A stretch of 64,000 bases of DNA from Metallyticus violacea (Eukaryota; Arthropoda; Insecta; Mantodea; Metallyticidae), in contig CM060833.1 of assembly GCA_030762175.1 (NCBI GenBank), positions 172,607,001 through 172,671,000 of the forward strand, read 5' to 3'. Under the pieces are notes generated by a model that saw only the letters and a list, made by a program, of their open reading frames with translations, was not told the DNA's origin and made no database searches. A program made the translations under genes and the position numbers. Of this stretch, positions 58,661-64,000 are shown one piece after another. Each line of letters begins with the position of its first letter. The stretch's first letter is position 1.

Positions 58661-60614
58661 AATGTATCAAATATAAATTTTGTGTTGCCACTCTATGAAT
58701 TGCCCTTTAATCTCAGGCACGAAGTGATGACACCAAGTTTCATCTCCCATTACAATGCAGGACAAGAAGTCTCAATGTTCAGCGAGCAAATAACGCATGT
58801 AATCGATATGCAGTTAGATTCGAGGGGGCTCTTAGCACAAATCTTTGAATATTCTGTTTGATTACTGTTGATAATACCAAAGACAGAGGTAAAAAGACGA
58901 AGCAGAGAACTGTTTGTTTATTAGCCGAGTTGTGCTTATAGCAACGAGACCTTCTTCCTACATCACCTTCGTCCACTATCCACACGCATTTCTTTAATGC
59001 CTCTAAATATTCTGATTATCTATTTATCCTCCAAAAGAAATTGTTGTTTGTTTATACCGTAATCACTTAGGAAGTCGATTTTGAAAGTTAACTATATCAG
59101 AACCACCTAATGGAAGAAAATAATACTGCACGACATAATGTGCGAAAGTTCAAAGATATTACAAAATACTGTATTTTTCCTAGGTACCTGAACGCTCTTA
59201 CATTAATATATTCTAAGAGATAAGCGGCATGATATAATGACATAAAATTAAAGAGGTTAGAATATAGTTGTAAATTATAATTTTTTATGGAATGAAGCAT
59301 AAATGATAAAAGAAAAGGCAGTGAAATGAGATACAAAATTTGGATCGAATATTTACAAAGATAATTGAGTTATAAAATTAAAATAAACTAGGAAAGCAAG
59401 AAATAAAACAAAGAAAAATGTAAGAAGAACAAATAATAATGCATATGGTCACGAAATAGATTCAGGGGTCCTGAAATATTTGGATATAATATGAATTTGG
59501 AAAAAACGTCATTGCCTAATTCTGTTAATGAAAAATAATATCAAAGAGTACACAATTAAGTTGCTTCCTTAGCCTGAATTGCTAAATGAACTGAAAGTTA
59601 TTCATAAAAATAAATTTAATTTTCTATAGTGTAAATTGCAAACACAACCATAAGACCCACTGCACTACAGAAATTGCTGGTCTAATACTTGAATTTAGCA
59701 GATGTTGCACATTTTGTTGGGCAATCGGTTTTAAATTACAGGCTAATTAAGTATTTTCTTAAATCTGGGGAAACGTTATAGATTAAATATGCACTCAAAG
59801 TAAATAAGTTTACTGCAACTTCTTTTGTGAATTGTGTCTCGGATATTTGATTTGCGCAACTTGTTATTGCTACACTTATTATCGCGTGTGTTAACGCATT
59901 AGCTTCATTTTGATCATTTTCCTGTTTCTTTAGGCGCAATTGGTCCTCGCATGTGTTTGAAATGAACCAGTCATGTCTCGGTTCTGTTGTTCGAAATACT
60001 GAGATAATGTCGCGTGATTTATGTCCGAGTGTACCATCGAAAAGGCCGAAGAAACACCGTGCACCATTCATTTTCCTTCCTTATAATAACTCTGTGCCAT
60101 CCTGGACGATGTTAATACTGTTCAGAAGGCCGTGATTATTTTTATTATGTGCTTGTATTTTAAGAATAACTTGGAAAATAAAATAATTAGACATTCAAGA
60201 GAGTCAACTTTCTGTATAATTTCATGCTTTTAGATATAGTTGAAACACTCAAAGCGGTTATAGAAAATAAAAAGACGGCGAAATGAGTTTGATGGAAAAG
60301 ATAAAGAGTAAAAGATTTTTCGTGAGCTTTTAATCACTTATTGTCCATACATTTTACGAAAAATAATATTTTCTATTACTAAATATTTCGTGTTTCCCCC
60401 TCCAAAAAGTTAGATTCTCACATATGTGCGACCCAGGCATCCAATACGCCACCATACATACTGTTTCTTTTTTCAGTCGCAATCTTCTGTGACAAACTCA
60501 TTAACAGGTTGTCGCGTACTACTCTCTCTTTACGCTCAGTTATTTGTAGATATCGAAGAGATAAAATATGAATAAGCTCTATTTCGAAAAGAAAACGGCA
60601 ATTTTTTTCATATT
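58661..60614. other. Intergenic DNA, nothing firm
   Basis: The minus frame at 59736-60071 (111 codons) is the longest here. I recognise no domain and see no splice context. Confidence 0.5.
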
Positions 60615-60695
60615 ACCGCTCACTGACGAGCGGTTAACTTTTTACCGCGGTAAAGTGTTGGCATGGTGCATCACATATGTACCTTTATTAAGGTA
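60615..60695. repeat. Cluster of three small palindromes
   Basis: Three structures lie within 81 bp: ACCGCTC/GAGCGGT stem (60615-60621 with 60628-60634), the perfect palindrome TTTACCGCGGTAAA (60641-60654) and TACCTT/AAGGTA (60680-60695). Confidence 0.7.
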
Positions 60696-61280
60696 AAGCT
60701 AACAACTTACCGTCATATACTGGAAACCGACGTTGGTACATTAACGTTGAAAACGTACTTACATCTATACTTCAAAAAATACATTTTTCTGGAGGACATT
60801 GCTTAAGTCAAAAGCTACTGTGCCGACATACCAATTAAATCGTTCGAATCTCCCTTGAAAGGATATATGAAATGTATATGTAATCCCCTCTCCTTGTCGC
60901 TACCTATCTATTGCCTGAAAGACACTTCCGCATTTACCAGTCGCGATAGGAGTTTCCGACGCTTCAGTCAGGAATTCTTGAGGGTCTATGTCTGTTCACG
61001 AGTGTAACTGCGTTTACTTTTTTTATCATCTTTTTTGTCGCCTAATGAAAACTTGAAAATTAAATTAATTTCCTCATAGCACATTACTATCTTTTATTCT
61101 AATTAATTTTTTTAATGCATGCATCGTTCTGGCATTTGTGAAATTAAAGTTCACTGGGATATAAACACATTAAAAATTCCAGATACGAACTAAGTTGAAT
61201 TTACATTTTTAGCTTAAGTTAATCAAAATATTTAACTACAGAACTTTAACAACCTTGTTGGCTCACACGGTGCTTTACAT

Positions 61281-61330
61281 AGCACAGCTGGCGGGGCCTG
61301 TACTTCGATTTCCCTTCGCGTAGTCATGTC
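61281..61330 (+). repeat. Fragment of an unnamed dispersed repeat (copy 2)
   Basis: It aligns with 51741-51790. It lies directly upstream of a family B SINE, so the SINE may have inserted beside it. Confidence 0.5.
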
Positions 61331-61332
61331 CA

Positions 61333-61515
61333 CCGCCAAAGGTGGCCGATGTCGTTAAAGCGCGAATTCGTGAGCGGGAGGTCAGGGGTGCGATTCCTAC
61401 CAGGACCATCTTTCCTACCTGAGGTTTTTTCCCAAGTTTTCCTCATTGTTCATAAATGGAAGTACTGGGGAGGTATCCTAAGGTTAGATCTGAAACGTTT
61501 CCTTCCTATCATGGC
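61333..61515 (+). mobile_element. SINE family B, forward copy, 3'-truncated
   Basis: CCGCCAAAGGTGGCCGATG with GTCGTTAAAGCGCG is the Ser/Leu-like A-box region and GGGTGCGATTCCTACC is box B. The body ends at ATCTGAAACGTTTCCTTCCT, without the usual last 70 bp or tail. Confidence 0.85.
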
Positions 61516-62896
61516 AGTATACACTCGATCATCAAGGTTATTCTAGAGCAATGCATTTTTATATAAACGCTATTTTACATATGAATCAGTTCATCGTGGG
61601 CAAGTGAAACTTTTCAAAGCTTTTCTGGTAAATTGCGTGCTTCGTAATTCTTCAATTGCAATATTTTGTAAACACCCAAACTTTTGTTTTGTTTCAGAAG
61701 AAAACAAAAAAACAAGAAGTTAGCTAACAGTTTTAATGTAATTTTAGAGGGAAAATATACGAAATTTGCGTTGCGCAAATCTTGAACATTTGCCCCATAA
61801 ATCACTCTCGGTATCATCGCAAATGGGTGTTTCGAAATGTAAAGTAAAACATTAGCCACGAAATCAGAAACATCACATTGACCTAATTAAATCGTGTCAA
61901 TCAGAAGATTTATTTCCAGCTATGTTCTATGTTTAACCAAGGACGATATTTTCAGCATAAGATTTTATGCACTTTTTAGGAACGAAGTTTAAGTGTGGAT
62001 AACAAGGCTGAAGCAGGAAGAAGCGCACCACAAAACGCATAAATTTTGTAACTAAAACCCAAAACTTCTAATCTAAGTATCCCTCCAATAAAAATGTTTT
62101 GCCACTAAAATGCTTTCGTTCACAGCTTTGTCAAATATTTCACAGAAAAAAAAAATATTTTTACCTATGGCAGAATGCCTTGTATTTCTGGCGTTAATGT
62201 CTACCAAGAAGAAACTGTAGTTACATTTTACGTTAACTTTTTGTCTGACATAAAGAATTTTTTTTTCCGGAATGAGCTGTACTTTTTTCTATTTCTACAA
62301 AGCAAAGAAGTGTTAAGGTCATGTACTGATGAATATAGTAACTAATTACACTTACTTTATTCGTTAAATCAATGGGAGGGAATTTTGAGGCTCATTGCAA
62401 TGATCTGTGAACATTCTCTTGGAAAATGCTATTTAAAGCGAAGCAGTGTTTTTTGCGCAAATAAATATTACATCGGACATACGTTAAATGGATTGCGTTG
62501 AAACTGAATGTGTTGTACTTCACTGGAGGCTTTATAATTGCCTAGCATAATGTCCTTACTGGAATATCAACCACTTGGGTTACGTTTCTTATTTTATATT
62601 GCCAGATTGAATCGTGCTTCTATATTTTTAGTACTGATATAATGTAGTTATTTTAATAAAAAGTATTTTGTGATTTCCTTTTGATGCAAACTTTTGAACG
62701 TTTTCTCTTGTATGAGAGTTGTTCAATACACAAATAATCATTTTTGGCAACATAATTCTCATAATTTTGATGAAGGGTGAATGATACAATTCAATTTGAT
62801 TTATGTGAACTATTCAGGGAGAACATTTGTATAATGTGACCGTGCATTATCTGTTGCAGCATCCAGCTCTTTGCACGGAAATGTGACCTTTTGCAT
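61516..62896. other. AT-rich intergenic DNA
   Basis: Nothing is recognised. The minus frame at 61614-61859 is unsupported. Confidence 0.6.
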
Positions 62897-63139
62897 GTGA
62901 TGTGACCTCGCAGAGTTTTCAGGACATCTCTGTAGTATTGCCCAGTTACAGTTATGTGTGATGTAACCTTTTAGAGTTTTCAGGACATCTCTGTAGTATT
63001 ACCCAGTTACAGTTTTGTGTGATATGACATTGCAAAGTTTTCAGGTCATCTCTGTAGTATTACCCAGTTACAGTTATGTGTGATGTAACCTTTTAAAGTT
63101 TTCAGAACATCTCTGAGGTATTGCCCAGTTGCAGTTAAG
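62897..63139. repeat. 60-bp tandem repeat, four units in two alternating types
   Basis: Each unit contains GTTTTCAG, ACATCTCTG-AGTATT and CCCAGTT-CAGTT. Units 1 and 3 share GACCTCGCA/GACATTGCA, while units 2 and 4 share AACCTTTTA. The real period is therefore a 120-bp dimer repeated twice. Confidence 0.9.
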
Positions 63140-63229
63140 TGTGCAAGTACAATATGTTGGTAAACCGTTCCTTTAAAATAGAAAAATAAGGGGATCATAA
63201 CTTTCCCAACAGAAGCAACAAATTTGGCC

Positions 63230-63230
<1 letters not shown>

Positions 63231-63267
<37 letters not shown>
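63231..63267. repeat. (TG)n microsatellite
   Basis: An uninterrupted TG run ending in T7. The rest of the window to 64000 has no recognised gene. Confidence 0.97.
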
Positions 63268-63270
<3 letters not shown>

Positions 63271-64000
63271 TTTAATTTATTGACGGAGATTTTCACACAG
63301 AACTTTGTTGCATACTCTCAAAACCAAAAGTAAATTATATTCCAAGTTTCATCAGCAGTGATTACCTTTAACCTCACATTTGCATATAGTCCTATAACAC
63401 CATCTTCAGCTGCATCCAAAACTGCATCTGAACGTCCTGTTATTAGGGAATCAGCAGTTGGAACCCACCGTTCACAAACACGTCTCACGTCTCATGTGCA
63501 ACTTTTCATTTACCAGTGAAACTTTCAGAAAATCTGAATGTGTTCGTAATATTATTGGAGGTTCCTCCCTCACAATGACAGTGGCGGTTAATGTGTTCTC
63601 CCACTAGATCGGAGCCCGGGTTCATCTTCCTATGAAATTATTGCCTGCCCTCTTTAAACATTTTAAACCAACTTTGAACTGTTCTATGGGGAAGAATAAA
63701 CTTTCCATTGGTCTCAGTTTAAAGTTTTTCAGACTAATGCAGAATTTCAGAGCAGCATATTGTTCGTTGAGTTTCACTTCATTTTGCTGTGGACTATACT
63801 AAACATGTTTCAACTTGTACATCTCTCACAGGTGGAACCGAAAATAACAACGAAACTAGTACAACGTGTACACTGCACAATAAACTAACAGAAAATTGTA
63901 AAGTTAAATTTTGCGCTAGAAAATAAAACTGTAAAAATTATGATCCTTCTTTATTAAACAGCTCTCGCGTGTTGCTGTCACTTATAAATTTGGATTAAAT

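Noticed and set aside
59736..60071. 111-codon minus-strand gene
   Set aside because: No recognisable motif, no splice context and AT-biased codons. It was kept only as an unassigned open frame.

Overview
The window looks like nuclear DNA from an insect, or another arthropod, with a large, AT-rich, gene-poor genome. The evidence is eukaryotic splice signals around GC-rich exons, long intergenic tracts full of microsatellites, tRNA-derived SINEs with A/B-box promoters, several decayed mariner/Tc1-type transposases, non-LTR retrotransposon remnants and long minisatellites. There are no operons, ribosome-binding sites or bacterial genes. Nearly all long open frames are chance, or shadows of repeats. 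I cannot name the species.

The only gene I can support lies on the + strand between about 17.5 and 24.2 kb. Three exons (17524-17806, 20378-20592, 23909-24162) have good splice signals and compatible intron phases (1, 2, 1). They join into one uninterrupted frame of 249 codons plus stop. The predicted product has a Ser/Thr/Pro-rich stretch, one immunoglobulin domain assembled from two exons, one transmembrane helix and a short basic tail, so it looks like a type I cell-surface protein. The first exon(s), with the signal peptide, were not found. A second, much weaker candidate is a signal-peptide-like first exon near 55.04 kb.

Layout: 0-10 kb is AT-rich, with two mariner/Tc1-type fossils (2.6-3.5 and 9.2-9.6 kb), a minus-strand fossil of a multicopy insect ORF (4.7-4.9 kb), a possible LINE end (5.9-6.2 kb) and a SINE (7.2 kb). 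A 31-unit, 78-bp minisatellite with higher-order structure fills 10.1-12.5 kb. The Ig gene occupies 17.5-24.2 kb, with a mariner end and a SINE in its last intron. From 25 to 31 kb there are SINEs, a 17/19-bp minisatellite, an internally deleted transposon (28.4-29.1 kb) and a 41-bp minisatellite whose units carry a 5' splice-site consensus. A mariner fossil lies at 33.0-33.3 kb, a perfect 34-bp palindrome at 36.2 kb and a SINE cluster at 36.6-38.2 kb. From 39 to 56 kb almost nothing is recognisable apart from SINEs and microsatellites. A mariner element with both inverted ends but a broken transposase spans 56.28-57.69 kb, followed by a LINE reverse-transcriptase fossil at 58.2-58.7 kb, a SINE at 61.3 kb and a 60/120-bp tandem repeat at 62.9-63.1 kb.

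Three SINE families recur. Family A has at least four copies and a fragment, and ends in a conserved 3' tail. Family B has six copies, a Ser/Leu-tRNA-like head and a poly(A) tail. Family C has three copies. Family assignments were made by eye and recall, with no database search.
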